Origin: Neorhizobium sp. SHOUNA12A
GTDB taxonomy: Bacteria > Pseudomonadota > Alphaproteobacteria > Rhizobiales > Rhizobiaceae
Assembly (NCBI RefSeq): GCF_023006505.1
Contig: NZ_JALBGV010000034.1
Span: forward strand, 1-59,404
Direction: 5' to 3'
Length of the DNA stretch: 59,404 nt
The position numbers and the translations under genes were made by a program. The notes beneath the pieces were generated by a model that was given only the letters and a program-made list of their open reading frames with translations, made no database searches and was not told the DNA's origin. Positions 1-7,854 of this stretch are shown here, in pieces; position 1 is the stretch's first letter, and each line of letters opens with the position of its first letter.

Positions 1-139
1 AGTTCACCCGATCTCACGTCGCCGCCGCGCATCCATCAATTCCCAATCTCGACGGGACCAATGAATCATGAGAGGAGCGCTCAGGCTAGGCCTTTTTCAA
101 CAGCCTGCTAGTTCCCAAAATTTAGGTGGGAGCGTTGGA

Positions 140-409
140 TCACTCACGTCTCCGCCTGCTTGGGTCTGAGTAGAAATCTAGATACTTGTCTGCGCGACGC
201 ATGGTGCAGGCAATCCACGAAGTCGGGAGGACAGGTAAGAGGAACCGATCGATATAGTATTCCAGAAGTGGCCAAGCACTCACGAACGCACTTGGCACGC
301 CGCCGACTAGGCCGAATATAATCGCAATCACGAGACCAATGGAAAAAAATAGCGGTAGAAACAAAACTGCTAAGACCACGTCCTTCACAAATATTGCCGC
401 GCTTCTCAT
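140..409 (-). CDS. Small membrane protein of unknown function, partner of the upstream 276-aa protein
   Basis: The 89-aa product is hydrophobic over residues ~8-60, enough for two membrane segments, and ends in a charged Arg-rich tail (SRRRRE) expected to face the cytoplasm. Its ATG overlaps the stop codon of the gene upstream by four bases (ATGA), so the two are translationally coupled and probably act together. I recognise no family. A role as partner or modulator of the upstream membrane protein is inference from the coupling only. Confidence 0.6.
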   Translation of the reverse strand: MRSAAIFVKDVVLAVLFLPLFFSIGLVIAIIFGLVGGVPSAFVSAWPLLEYYIDRFLLPVLPTSWIACTMRRADKYLDFYSDPSRRRRE

Positions 410-1236
410 CTGTTCCGGCCTTCCACCGAGAGCGTTTGCGATGAGGGACTGTTCGGCTTCAAATCGTCAGCCGCTAGCTTCATCATACACGCATACATGC
501 GGCGCTCGAATTGAAAGAGCCACCATTTCAAAACGTTTAGCGGGATGATGAAGCGGGACGGATAGACCGGGATCTGGTAAGTTATATTCCATAACTCCGG
601 ATAGCGTTGGCAGATCGCCTTGTAGTATTCCCGCGCACTATGGCCCAGTCCTACGATCAGAATGATGCGCGCCACTGGTAGACGTTTCAAGCACTCGCCG
701 ATCTCCCACATTAAGCTCTCGTGTGGGTCGGAAAAATCTATGACTGCCAGATCAGCTTCTTTAATCAACTCAGTTACTTCGACCTGCCATGTCTCTCCGT
801 AAATTTTTTGATATTGGCTATCCGTCAACACCTTACCGAGCTGATCTTGAGCGCCCTCTGCGATAACATTCCTTGCCCACATAATTCGACCGTAACAGCC
901 GATGCACGGCAAAACTCGGTTCGGAACATCTGCTCTGGCCTCTTCATGAAATCCACGCAGAAATATGATATTACAAGAACTACGCGCTCTATATTTCCGA
1001 GGAATAAGTATGGCCCATAGTATTAAAAATGCGAAATTAACGACAAAGAATGCGGCCGCAATCCGAAAAAAGCTATCCTCTGTTAGAGGACTAACGATCA
1101 ACCAGAAAGGAGAAAGTATGTTTGTCATAACTAAGGCTCGCACCGACCAAATAATGGACGCTACTAATGCATAGCTTGTGTAAGGCGCACTCAGATACCG
1201 CTTTGACCCTAGCTCCTTTGCAACGTTGGGTACCAC
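406..1236 (-). CDS. Membrane-anchored protein with a Rossmann/TIR-like cytosolic domain
   Basis: 276 aa. Two hydrophobic helices (about residues 20-42 and 52-77) are followed by a soluble domain with alternating strands and helices. One segment reads ADLAVIDFSDPHESLMWEIG (about residues 160-180), then a hydrophobic strand ARIILIVGLG. An Asp-x-Ser element followed by a Trp-Glu helix resembles the active-site region of TIR-like and nucleoside-deoxyribosyltransferase-like folds, but I cannot confirm that fold by eye. The start is a GTG with a weak ribosome site, so the N-terminus is uncertain. It is the first gene of a two-gene unit with the small membrane protein downstream. A defence or signalling role is possible but unproven. 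Confidence 0.6.
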   Translation of the reverse strand: MVPNVAKELGSKRYLSAPYTSYALVASIIWSVRALVMTNILSPFWLIVSPLTEDSFFRIAAAFFVVNFAFLILWAILIPRKYRARSSCNIIFLRGFHEEARADVPNRVLPCIGCYGRIMWARNVIAEGAQDQLGKVLTDSQYQKIYGETWQVEVTELIKEADLAVIDFSDPHESLMWEIGECLKRLPVARIILIVGLGHSAREYYKAICQRYPELWNITYQIPVYPSRFIIPLNVLKWWLFQFERRMYACMMKLAADDLKPNSPSSQTLSVEGRNR

Positions 1237-1348
1237 CGCGAACTCCGTGACCTAAGGTTTATTGATCAACACACAATATACACGCTCGAACAATACACTC
1301 AACCAAGTCGTGGCAGCGGCGAAGCACTGCTAACCGCCCCGACGAACA

Positions 1349-1530
1349 TTAAATGATTCCCCGCGCGCGAAACCTCCCCCTCCCCGTCATCTCGCTCAGC
1401 CCCAGTTCCAAAACTATCCGCCGCGCCGCCTGCGGCGTGAAGTCGAGCGTCTTGGCCACCATCCCGGCCGACACCAATGGCTTTGCCATCACCAGTTCGA
1501 CCAGCTCCGGCAGCTTTGAAGACGTCCGGT
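1349..1530 (-). pseudogene. 3' remnant of a DUF1612 / RHE_PE00001-type helix-turn-helix gene
   Basis: Read on the minus strand, the segment encodes about 60 residues ending ...VAKTLDFTPQAARRIVLELG and GRGRFRARGII then TAA. This is the typical C-terminal helix-turn-helix end of the DUF1612 plasmid family of rhizobia. Everything upstream is missing, and the reading frame stops abruptly at a junction (about 1530) with unrelated transposase sequence on the other strand. DUF1612, DUF1403, scpB and an integrase often travel together on rhizobial replicons, which fits the broken scpB and DUF1403 genes just to the right. Confidence 0.6.
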
Positions 1531-1532
1531 GC

Positions 1533-1968
1533 CTAAGCTTTCCCGAGCTGGAGCGCTGTGTAGCGCTGGCAATCCTCGATCATAACCAACAAGAAAATTC
1601 CAAAACGGTGAAAGTGCCAATCGCGGAGTGGCGAAACCGTAGCCCGGGTTTGCCCGAGCGACCAGACGATTTAGATCAAGTGCCTTTGTCGTTTCTGCCC
1701 AGCACGACACGGCAGTTGTCTCCTCAGGGCCTCAGCATGTTTGCCTTGCATTACTATGCGCCTTGGCTCGGTTCCCCCGTCCCAGATCGCGACCGGCTCG
1801 GAAAACTCGAGGTTCGATACGATCCCCGTGATATCAGCCATATCTATGTTCGTCATCCGGAAACCCGATCATTTCGACCCGTCGAGCGACGAGATGGCTG
1901 CCTTGAGCCGATGACGCTCTGGGAACATGATGCTCATCGCGCCCAGTTGAGAGCTGCCAATCACCGCT
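1533..1968 (+). pseudogene. C-terminal fragment of a TniA / Mu-type transposase
   Basis: The frame carries LPSTTRQLSPQGLSMFALHY and, further on, the block VRYDPRDISHIYVRHPE with the following TLWEHDAHRAQLR. This is the Mu-C/C-terminal region of TniA-type DDE transposases (Tn5053/Tn552-like). The catalytic core is absent and both ends are abrupt, so this is a dead fragment. It lies between a DUF1612 tail and another C-terminal fragment and marks an old transposition or deletion event. Confidence 0.6.
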
Positions 1969-2317
1969 CAAGCATAGCGAACGTTACAAGATCTACCCAG
2001 CACGAGACGAACGTATTCTTCGAACTGTGCGAAAGGTTGTCAGGGGGCTATCACATTTTCACGGCATACAATCTGCGATACGAGACGACGAGATCGTCGC
2101 AGACGTGATGACGTATACGCTTCCACATGAGACTATCGAAGCCATGCAATACCACCATGCTGAACCCGACGTCCTGCAATACGCATTCGTAAATCTTGGT
2201 GCCGGTCCCGACGTTCGTAGCCTTTGGATATTGCGGTTTTCCGAGCGGACTAGCTTCGTGGCCGTGCATTTCGGTTCATCGACCGCAGCTGCATTACCCG
2301 TCGGATACCGGAGTTAA
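1967..2317 (+). pseudogene. C-terminal fragment of an unknown conserved protein
   Basis: A continuous frame starting inside the transposase tail encodes ~116 residues including YPARDERILRTVRKVVRGLS, HHAEPDVLQYAFVN and SLWILRFSERTSFVAVHFG before a TAA. The regular alternation of charged and aromatic residues looks like genuine coding sequence, but there is no start codon in a plausible position and the N-terminus is replaced by transposase DNA. From memory it resembles the C-terminal region of hypothetical proteins that sometimes carry HNH-type domains; that assignment is weak. Confidence 0.4.
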
Positions 2318-2382
2318 CGGCTAGGTCGCTTGTACGCCCGTTTTTGGTTTGAACTATCCGGCGCCTGTCTAGCATCCGCTGA

Positions 2383-3086
2383 TCAATCGCCATCGTCTTC
2401 AGCGATTGATTCGTGCGCCTCATCAGTTTGGTCGTCGCGCATTGCGGCTTTTCTGCTTAGCAATCCGGCATCCTCAAGCGCTTCCATATCCGGCAGGCCG
2501 CGCAATGTCTCCATCCCGAACGCACAAAGAAAATGCCGCGTAGTCACATAGGTGTATGGAGCGCCTAGTGTCGGGCTGCGCGGCCCGGACCCAACGAAAC
2601 CAGCGCCACGCAGGTTGCCGATGGTATCGCGACTGACCTCCTTGCCGAAGATCTTCGACAGCTCTCCGCGCGTGATCGGCTGGAAATATCCCACGGCCAT
2701 CAGCACCATTGCCTCGAATTCCGAGAGCGTAGCGACCCCTCCCCTCGTCGCGCCGAGCATGCGCGGATCGTGTCGGCAAAGCGCGGCCGGGTGCGGTGCT
2801 GCCAGCCACCAGCGACGGACACCAGTTCGTAGGGCCGATCCCGTAGTTCCTCGACGAGATCGTCGATCCGCAGGTCGATGCTGCAATCCCGACCGACGAC
2901 GCGCGCCAGTGTCTCACGGCCGACTGGCTCGGCCGAGGCAAAGATGACAGCCTCGACCCGCATCATCCACTCCCGCCAGCGCAATTCAGCCGGTAGATCC
3001 TCCAGCTCCCGATCGAACCGACGTTCGTCTGCGGGGTTGGTCTTCCGGCGCGATGGCTTAGCAGCGGGTGAGCCGGGCATGGTCAT
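2383..3086 (-). pseudogene. scpB: Frameshifted scpB-like segregation/condensation protein
   Basis: The first part (about 3086 to 2760) encodes WREWMMRVEAVIFASAEPVG and ELRDRPYELVSVAGGWQHRT, a ScpB winged-helix start. The second part in another frame (about 2740 to 2383) encodes TLSEFEAMVLMAVGYFQPIT and SKIFGKEVSRDTIGNLR, the second winged-helix domain. Joining them needs one frameshift near 2750-2770. ScpB proteins bind the kleisin ScpA of the SMC complex; plasmid-borne rhizobial forms travel with DUF1403 genes. Its ATG overlaps the stop of the upstream DUF1403 gene (ATGA). A sequencing indel could also explain the break, but the neighbour is broken as well, so true decay is more likely. Confidence 0.7.
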
Positions 3087-4014
3087 AACCCAAAAATTCG
3101 AAACGAAGGCCGGCCGGACAGTTCGCGCACCGCCTCGAGAGCCACGAGCCGATCAAACAGGCGGCCCGCCGCCCAGCGCGACAGTTGACCTCCGGGTGAC
3201 GTCGCCGAGACGGCATCGTCATTCAGCAGCTTCTGGACAACGGGTTCGGCCCCCTTGGTTCGAAGTTTTGGTGTCACGGCCAAGAGCCTGGCGGCGCGGA
3301 GCGCCGTTTCAGCGCCCTCAACAAGGGCCAGACAGATTGCTTTCGGATAGGCCGGCTCGCCCGGCCTCGCCCGCCAATCGTCCGGAATCCCGAGCCAAAT
3401 CTCGCGGGTAGCAGCAGCGGTACTGGCCTCGCCCACCTCAGCTTTAGCGCCAGAACCACCTCGGCCAGCCCGAAGGCAAGAACCTCAGCGTCCGGGCGAA
3501 GGGTCGCGATCGCCGATATCAGATCGGCCACCGCGAGGGGTGCCGCACGCCCGGACTGAATCGCCGTATCGATGAGATCGGCGACCGATTTAAGGTCGTC
3601 GTCCCATCGGATAGAAAACAACGTCGCCAGTTCCTTGACAAACGGGGTGCCCGGCATCTGGGACCGACGGGCGAGCAATCGCGTGGCCAGATACAGCCTT
3701 CCAGCCGGCCCCGGATCACCGTTTGCGGGGGTCAGCAAAACAGCGTCGCGCAGCGCGTCCTCCTCCTCTGCCCTTCCACCCATCCGGGCGGCGACAGCGG
3801 CCGATTTGAGCGCGAGGCGATCGCGCCAGCAGCCGATCCACGGTGGCTCCGCGCGGATCAGATCGTCGAGCGATTTCAGGGCGATACCTGTGGCGAAGAC
3901 GGCATCAAGTTCGTCGATTTCGCGACCGCGCGACAAGGCCCATCCCGGCAGATGTGATGACCATGCGGTTGCAGTTGACGGGATGGTGGCAATCGAACTC
4001 ATGAGCCGAAGCAT
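3083..4014 (-). pseudogene. Frameshifted DUF1403 family protein
   Basis: The N-terminal two thirds lie in one frame ([60 protein letters not shown]). The end lies in another frame ([51 protein letters not shown] then TGA). The break is around 3400-3440. The family has no established biochemical function; it is found in rhizobial plasmids next to scpB and a tyrosine recombinase, as here. The stop overlaps the scpB start. It is transcribed away from the integrase at 4128, with a palindromic site in the shared upstream region. Confidence 0.7.
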
Positions 4015-4081
4015 AGATCAGATGCGCAGTATGTGCCATCATTTTCGGTCTAAACCGCACAGCATGTCGTGAAACTAAAAC

Positions 4082-4106
4082 GTCCGATAATCTTGCATTA
4101 TCGGAC
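4082..4106. repeat. Perfect 10-bp inverted repeat with 5-bp spacer upstream of integrase 1
   Basis: GTCCGATAAT - cttgc - ATTATCGGAC is a perfect inverted repeat in the divergent spacer between the DUF1403 gene and integrase 1. A near copy lies just after integrase 2 (9045-9069) with the same 10-5-10 layout. That layout is what tyrosine recombinase core sites look like (two binding arms around a short crossover region), although an operator for the integrase promoter is an equally simple reading. Confidence 0.5.
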
Positions 4107-4127
4107 ATTCTTGTCATTAGATATGAA

Positions 4128-5261
4128 ATGGCCCAAATCATCGAGCAAAACAGCGAAAATCACGTCGAGAAGACCGCAGCGCCGTCTCTCAGCACGGCGG
4201 CCGGGCATGATGTTTCCGTGCCGGAGGCGTCGGGCGGGTTTCCCTCCCCTCACGTGGAGATGGACGCCGGCCTGCCGGCGCATCTGCAGGATCTTGGCGA
4301 CCGCGCACGCACCTATATCGAGGCCGCCAGTTCCGCCAATACCCGCAAGGCCTACGCCGCTGACTGGAAGCATTTTTCAGCGTGGTGCCGGCGCTCCAAT
4401 CTGGCCCTCCTCCCCCCGCATCCGCAAACCGTTGGGCTCTATATTACTGCCTGCGCTTCCGGTACGGCTGAACGGGGCGCAACAGCAAACTCCGTCTCGA
4501 CCATCGAACGACGCCTCTCCTCGCTCTCCTGGAACTATGCCCAACGGGGTCTTTCGCTTGATCGCAAGGACCGGCACATCGCCACCGTGATGGCCGGCAT
4601 TCGCAATAGTCACGCGAGGCCGCCCGTCCAGAAGGAAGCAGTTATGGCTGAAGACATCGTCGCCATGCTCGAGACGTTGGATCGTGGCTCTCTGCGCGGC
4701 CTGCGGGATCGGGCCATGTTGCTCATCGGATTTGCTGGCGGCCTTCGGCGTTCCGAGATCGTCGGTCTTGATCTGAAGGCCAACCAGACCGAGGACGGAC
4801 GCGGATGGATCGAGATTCTCGACAAGGGCATGCTCCTCACCCTGCGCGGCAAAACAGGATGGCGAGAGGTCGAGGTCGGCCGCGGCTCAGCCGATGCGAC
4901 CTGCCCAGTTGCCGCAATCGAGACCTGGATCAAGTTCGCCAAGCTGGCTCATGGTCCCCTCTTTCGCCGGGTGACGGGTCAAGGGAAGGCTGTCGGGTCG
5001 GAGCGGCTGAACGACAAGGGGGTTGCTCGGCTTGTAAAAAGGGCAGCAATGGCTGCAGGCGTTCGCGGCGATCTCAGTGAGATCGAGCGCGCCTTCAAGT
5101 TCTCCGGTCATTCCCTTCGCGCTGGGCTCGCCTCCTCTGCCGAGGTCGACGAACGCTATGTCCAGAAACAGCTGGGCCATGTTTCCGCAGAGATGACCCG
5201 TAAATATCAGCGGCGGCGGGATCGCTTCCGCGTGAATTTGACGAAGGCCTCAGGGCTTTAG
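4128..5261 (+). CDS. Tyrosine-type site-specific recombinase/integrase (copy 1)
   Basis: 377 aa. Residues ~60-150 form the SAM-like core-binding domain (SSANTRKAYAADWKHFSAWC). Residues ~165-375 form the catalytic domain. The active-site residues are visible: Arg in GFAGGLRRSEIVGLDL, a Lys in the beta-hairpin LRGKTGWREVEV, His and Arg in FSGHSLRAGLASSAEV, the second His in KQLGHVSAEMTRKY and the nucleophile Tyr in that same stretch. The protein should cut and rejoin DNA through a 3'-phosphotyrosine link. A palindromic 10-5-10 site lies just upstream. Pieces of close relatives lie at 9925-10095 and 23234-23330, so this lineage has been active and then fragmented across the replicon. Confidence 0.85.
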   Translation: MAQIIEQNSENHVEKTAAPSLSTAAGHDVSVPEASGGFPSPHVEMDAGLPAHLQDLGDRARTYIEAASSANTRKAYAADWKHFSAWCRRSNLALLPPHPQTVGLYITACASGTAERGATANSVSTIERRLSSLSWNYAQRGLSLDRKDRHIATVMAGIRNSHARPPVQKEAVMAEDIVAMLETLDRGSLRGLRDRAMLLIGFAGGLRRSEIVGLDLKANQTEDGRGWIEILDKGMLLTLRGKTGWREVEVGRGSADATCPVAAIETWIKFAKLAHGPLFRRVTGQGKAVGSERLNDKGVARLVKRAAMAAGVRGDLSEIERAFKFSGHSLRAGLASSAEVDERYVQKQLGHVSAEMTRKYQRRRDRFRVNLTKASGL

Positions 5262-5368
5262 TCAACTTCAGCTATACGAATACTACGTTCCGCGATTCCA
5301 ACAGCTGGTGCTGACATCGGCCAACGGGATCGCTACAATGTTCACACGAAATTTCAAGGAACGATGCT

Positions 5369-5920
5369 ATGGCGGCGCCACAAGACGAGTTTTCGGACTT
5401 TGTTCAAAAGCAGCAAAAGGATAAATCGGTCGCAACGGCTATCGATTGGGGCAACGTGCGGGACGAATGGCTCGTCCGCCTAGACCAACTTTACGAGCAG
5501 GTCGCCAGAGATTTAGATCCTTATATTCTGGGTGGAACGATTAGGCTTGCCTACTCACCGATCGATCTTACCGAAGAGCACATCGGGACATATAAAGCTC
5601 GGCTACTTCATATTGAAATCGGGAAGCAAATCGTTACGCTGAAACCGATCGGAACTAGGCTGATTGGTGCAAAAGGACGCGTGGATGTTTTAGGGAGCGC
5701 CGGTCAGTCTCGGTTCATCCTCGCCGATAAGGGAGCGCGAAGTTCTCGTGATCTTATTCAGATCAACATTCATATCGATGGAGAGCCTGAGAAGCCCCCT
5801 AAGACAGTCCAACCGAGTGAACTTGTATGGAAAATCGCGAGTGCTCCCCCCGCCATACAACTGACAGAACTCAATCAGGATAGTCTTTTCCAGGTCTTGA
5901 TGGAAGTGAGCAATGGTTAG
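5369..5920 (+). CDS. Unknown protein, coupled to a HEPN-motif protein
   Basis: 183 aa, soluble, no signal peptide or membrane segment. No family recognised. Visible features are an N-terminal helix-rich start (FSDFVQKQQKDKSVATAIDW), a beta-rich middle (residues ~60-130) and a short acidic/aromatic tail. The next gene starts inside its 3' end (8-base overlap), so the two form one unit. It starts ~110 bp after integrase 1. Small overlapping gene pairs beside recombinases are often toxin-antitoxin or phage-defence pairs; this gene would be the candidate antitoxin or effector-binding partner, which is inference. Confidence 0.55.
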   Translation: MAAPQDEFSDFVQKQQKDKSVATAIDWGNVRDEWLVRLDQLYEQVARDLDPYILGGTIRLAYSPIDLTEEHIGTYKARLLHIEIGKQIVTLKPIGTRLIGAKGRVDVLGSAGQSRFILADKGARSSRDLIQINIHIDGEPEKPPKTVQPSELVWKIASAPPAIQLTELNQDSLFQVLMEVSNG

Positions 5921-6446
5921 TAGGGTGGCGTTCTCCGGTGAGAACGTCGATATCACCGCGCATGCATTTCAGCATACGGATATGGAGAAGGCTCTCCGCC
6001 TGTACTTCAGCCCTTCATCTCCACTTTATTTAACACGGTTTGCCGGGGACACCGTGGCAGAAGTCACAGAGATGATGCAGGAACGTCTCGATGAGCTTGA
6101 CCGCTCTTCTGCCTTGACCGTCTTGGGCGCGACAGAGGCTGCCTTCCGTATCGACTATCTTACCCGATGCTACGAAAAGCAGAAGGACGATCTTTCTCGG
6201 GCTTTCAGGGAGATACACAAGGAGAAAGGCTCAAAGGCATCGTTGGACAGAGACATCTTCGATGCATGGCAGGTGCATGAACCGGCGCACAAGGCGACCA
6301 TCTCGGCGCTTAAGGGTGCTTTCAACTTTCGACATTGGCTCGCGCATGGTCGATATTGGGACCCAAAATTAGGACGCAAGTATGACTATATAACGTGCTA
6401 CGGCCTGGCCGCGGCCGCCTTGTCAACGCTACCCTTTGTCGAATAG
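5913..6446 (+). CDS. HEPN-motif protein, candidate RNase of a two-gene unit
   Basis: 177 aa, mostly helical. Near the C-terminus (about residues 140-156) it has LKGAFNFRHWLAHGRYWDPK, where Arg-His-Trp-Leu-Ala-His fits the R-x4-6-H motif of HEPN endoribonucleases, preceded by a helix rich in acidic and aromatic residues. The FRHWLAHG form resembles RiboL-PSP-HEPN proteins. HEPN proteins are known RNase effectors in toxin-antitoxin, abortive infection and CRISPR systems. The gene overlaps the 3' end of the upstream unknown gene by 8 bases. I cannot show activity, and R-x4-H also occurs by chance, but position, size and helical content agree. Confidence 0.55.
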   Translation: MVSRVAFSGENVDITAHAFQHTDMEKALRLYFSPSSPLYLTRFAGDTVAEVTEMMQERLDELDRSSALTVLGATEAAFRIDYLTRCYEKQKDDLSRAFREIHKEKGSKASLDRDIFDAWQVHEPAHKATISALKGAFNFRHWLAHGRYWDPKLGRKYDYITCYGLAAAALSTLPFVE

Positions 6447-6791
6447 TTGAGTTTTTGAAAGTCGAGCTTCCATTCCAGGCATCCCATCTCGATTCCGGAC
6501 TCGAACTCTCGCCTCTCCCCGCGTTGCTTTTGTCGATTAAACCGACCTCCCTCGATTATCTCTGCCCCTGTTATTGCTCAGTTTCAATCCAGCACTACCG
6601 TCCGGCCAGGTAACCTTGAATTCTCCTGATCCACTAGGCCAGGCCAAACCAAAGCCGTTCTCAAACGCCAATGCTAAATCGTCCGCTTTCGTTGAGCCCT
6701 GCTTTGCGGATAGTCGCCGCTTGCAACACCTACGGATTGTCGAGATTTGCGACCATTTGCAAATACAAATCCTTTTCGCGGACTAATATCT
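6447..6791. other. Non-coding or degenerate spacer
   Basis: No gene with plausible codon use was seen on either strand between the HEPN-motif gene and the vapBC promoter. Composition is lower in G+C than the neighbours. The right end runs into the palindrome in front of vapB. Confidence 0.4.
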
Positions 6792-6820
6792 ACCATCGAT
6801 AAACGATAGTTATCGATGGT
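6792..6820. promoter_or_regulatory. 29-bp palindrome in front of vapBC module 1, likely autoregulation operator
   Basis: ACCATCGATAA - acgatag - TTATCGATGGT is a perfect 11-bp inverted repeat ending about 80 bp before the vapB start. VapBC complexes normally repress their own promoter through such repeats. Shifting the centre gives a 10-5-10 layout with one mismatch and a shared CGATAA core, as at 4082 and 9045, so a link to the integrases cannot be excluded. Confidence 0.5.
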
Positions 6821-6898
6821 CAGCCATCTTATGGGAAACTCTTGCCATCTCCATCGTTAATCCCTATGTTTTCCGCACGATTTCGACGAGGTAGCACA

Positions 6899-7156
6899 AT
6901 GTCCGAACCGCAGCTCTCCGTGCGCAGTACCAAGGCCAGAGACCTGGCCCACGCGCTGGCGCGCCGTACGGGCCAGCCGATCAACAAGCTCGTCGAAATC
7001 GCTCTCGAACGTTACGACCAGGAACTGCGGCAAAAACCGGCACAGACGCCAGCGGACACGCTTTGGGAGTTGATGCACGAGGGCCGAAAGTCTGTGCCGC
7101 CCGGCACGACCTCCGCCCACGATGATCTCTACGACGAAAACGGTTTGCCGAAATGA
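6899..7156 (+). CDS. vapB: VapB-type antitoxin (module 1)
   Basis: 85 aa from the ATG at 6899, which has a purine-rich ribosome site (CGAGGTAG). An earlier in-frame ATG at 6842 would add an unconserved leader. The N-terminus (SVRSTKARDLAHALARRTGQ, then INKLVEIALERYD) is the ribbon-helix-helix style DNA-binding domain of the PSK/VapB family. The acidic C-terminus (HDDLYDENGLPK) should fold over the toxin active site. Its stop overlaps the toxin start (ATGA). A close relative is the antitoxin at 14815-15063. Confidence 0.8.
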   Translation: MSEPQLSVRSTKARDLAHALARRTGQPINKLVEIALERYDQELRQKPAQTPADTLWELMHEGRKSVPPGTTSAHDDLYDENGLPK

Positions 7157-7554
7157 TTGCCGTCGATACGTCGGTCATTGTCGCCACGTCACTGGGCGAG
7201 CCTGAAGCTGAACAGTTTCATGCGCTCCTTACCCGTGAGGAGATCGTTATTGGGTGGCCGACCCTGGTCGAAGCGCGCATGGTACTGGCCGGCAAGAATT
7301 TTCCCAACGCCGCGACCATCATTTCACAGCTGGTTGCCTTGCCAAACGTGAGCCCGGTGGCTTTTGGCGAGCGGCACTATTATGCCGCTGAGAAAGCTTT
7401 CGATTTGTTCGGCAAGGGCCGTCATTCAGCCAGCCTTAATATGGGCGACTGTTATGCATACGCCGTTGCCGCGATCGCCAAGGCGCCCCTGTTGTTCAAG
7501 GGCCACGATTTCGGACAGACGGACCTGAAACTTCATCCGTCGTCGTCGCAATAG
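7153..7554 (+). CDS. vapC: VapC toxin, PIN-domain ribonuclease (module 1)
   Basis: 133 aa. The PIN domain begins at the N-terminus with IAVDTSVIVATSLGEPEAE (first acidic residue D5, then E). It has the helix WPTLVEARMVL with the second conserved acid, and ends with LNMGDCYAYAVAAIAKAPLL and FKGHDFGQTDL, giving the remaining acidic residues for metal binding. VapC toxins cleave tRNA or rRNA when released from VapB. Translationally coupled to vapB by a 4-base overlap. Confidence 0.85.
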   Translation: MIAVDTSVIVATSLGEPEAEQFHALLTREEIVIGWPTLVEARMVLAGKNFPNAATIISQLVALPNVSPVAFGERHYYAAEKAFDLFGKGRHSASLNMGDCYAYAVAAIAKAPLLFKGHDFGQTDLKLHPSSSQ

Positions 7555-7566
7555 GGAGGGAAAATC

Positions 7567-7854
7567 GTGGAGGACCGCGTCCGCTTTGCCCTCGAAAAGT
7601 TGCTCAACATCGCGCAAGGGGATACCGGCCAGGGCCGGCGGGTGACCAACTTCCTGCTCGCCTGGTGGAACGCTGACATTCACGGCGGCTTTGATCTGAC
7701 CGATCTGGCCAATGTCGATCGCGAGGTTTCCGAAGATATGGCGACCGTCTTCGCCTGGCTGGCGCGCGCGGAGGATGTCGTCTACCCCTACGACTATCGC
7801 AGCGAGATCGAACAGGTCATCGCACGCTGGCGGCCGCAGGGCCAGACGGCCTGA
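7567..7854 (+). CDS. DUF7673-like small protein upstream of integrase 2
   Basis: 95 aa, GTG start after a strong ribosome site (AGGGAGGGA at 7553-7561). Typical blocks are VTNFLLAWWNADIHGGFDLT and SEDMATVFAWLARAEDVVYP, matching what I recall as the DUF7673 family. The stop overlaps the ATG of the downstream integrase (TGATG), so it is made together with the recombinase. A role as recombinase accessory (directionality or DNA-bending factor) would fit its position, but nothing in the sequence proves it. Confidence 0.65.
   Translation: MEDRVRFALEKLLNIAQGDTGQGRRVTNFLLAWWNADIHGGFDLTDLANVDREVSEDMATVFAWLARAEDVVYPYDYRSEIEQVIARWRPQGQTA

Noticed and set aside
1353..2108. 251-codon plus-strand frame as one gene
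   Set aside because: It joins the complement of a DUF1612 tail to a transposase fragment and has no conserved start, so it is a chance fusion of two remnants.
2383..4014. scpB and DUF1403 breaks as pure sequencing errors
   Set aside because: Possible, but the neighbouring DUF1612 gene is also reduced to a tail, so genuine decay of the whole cassette is more likely; raw reads would decide.
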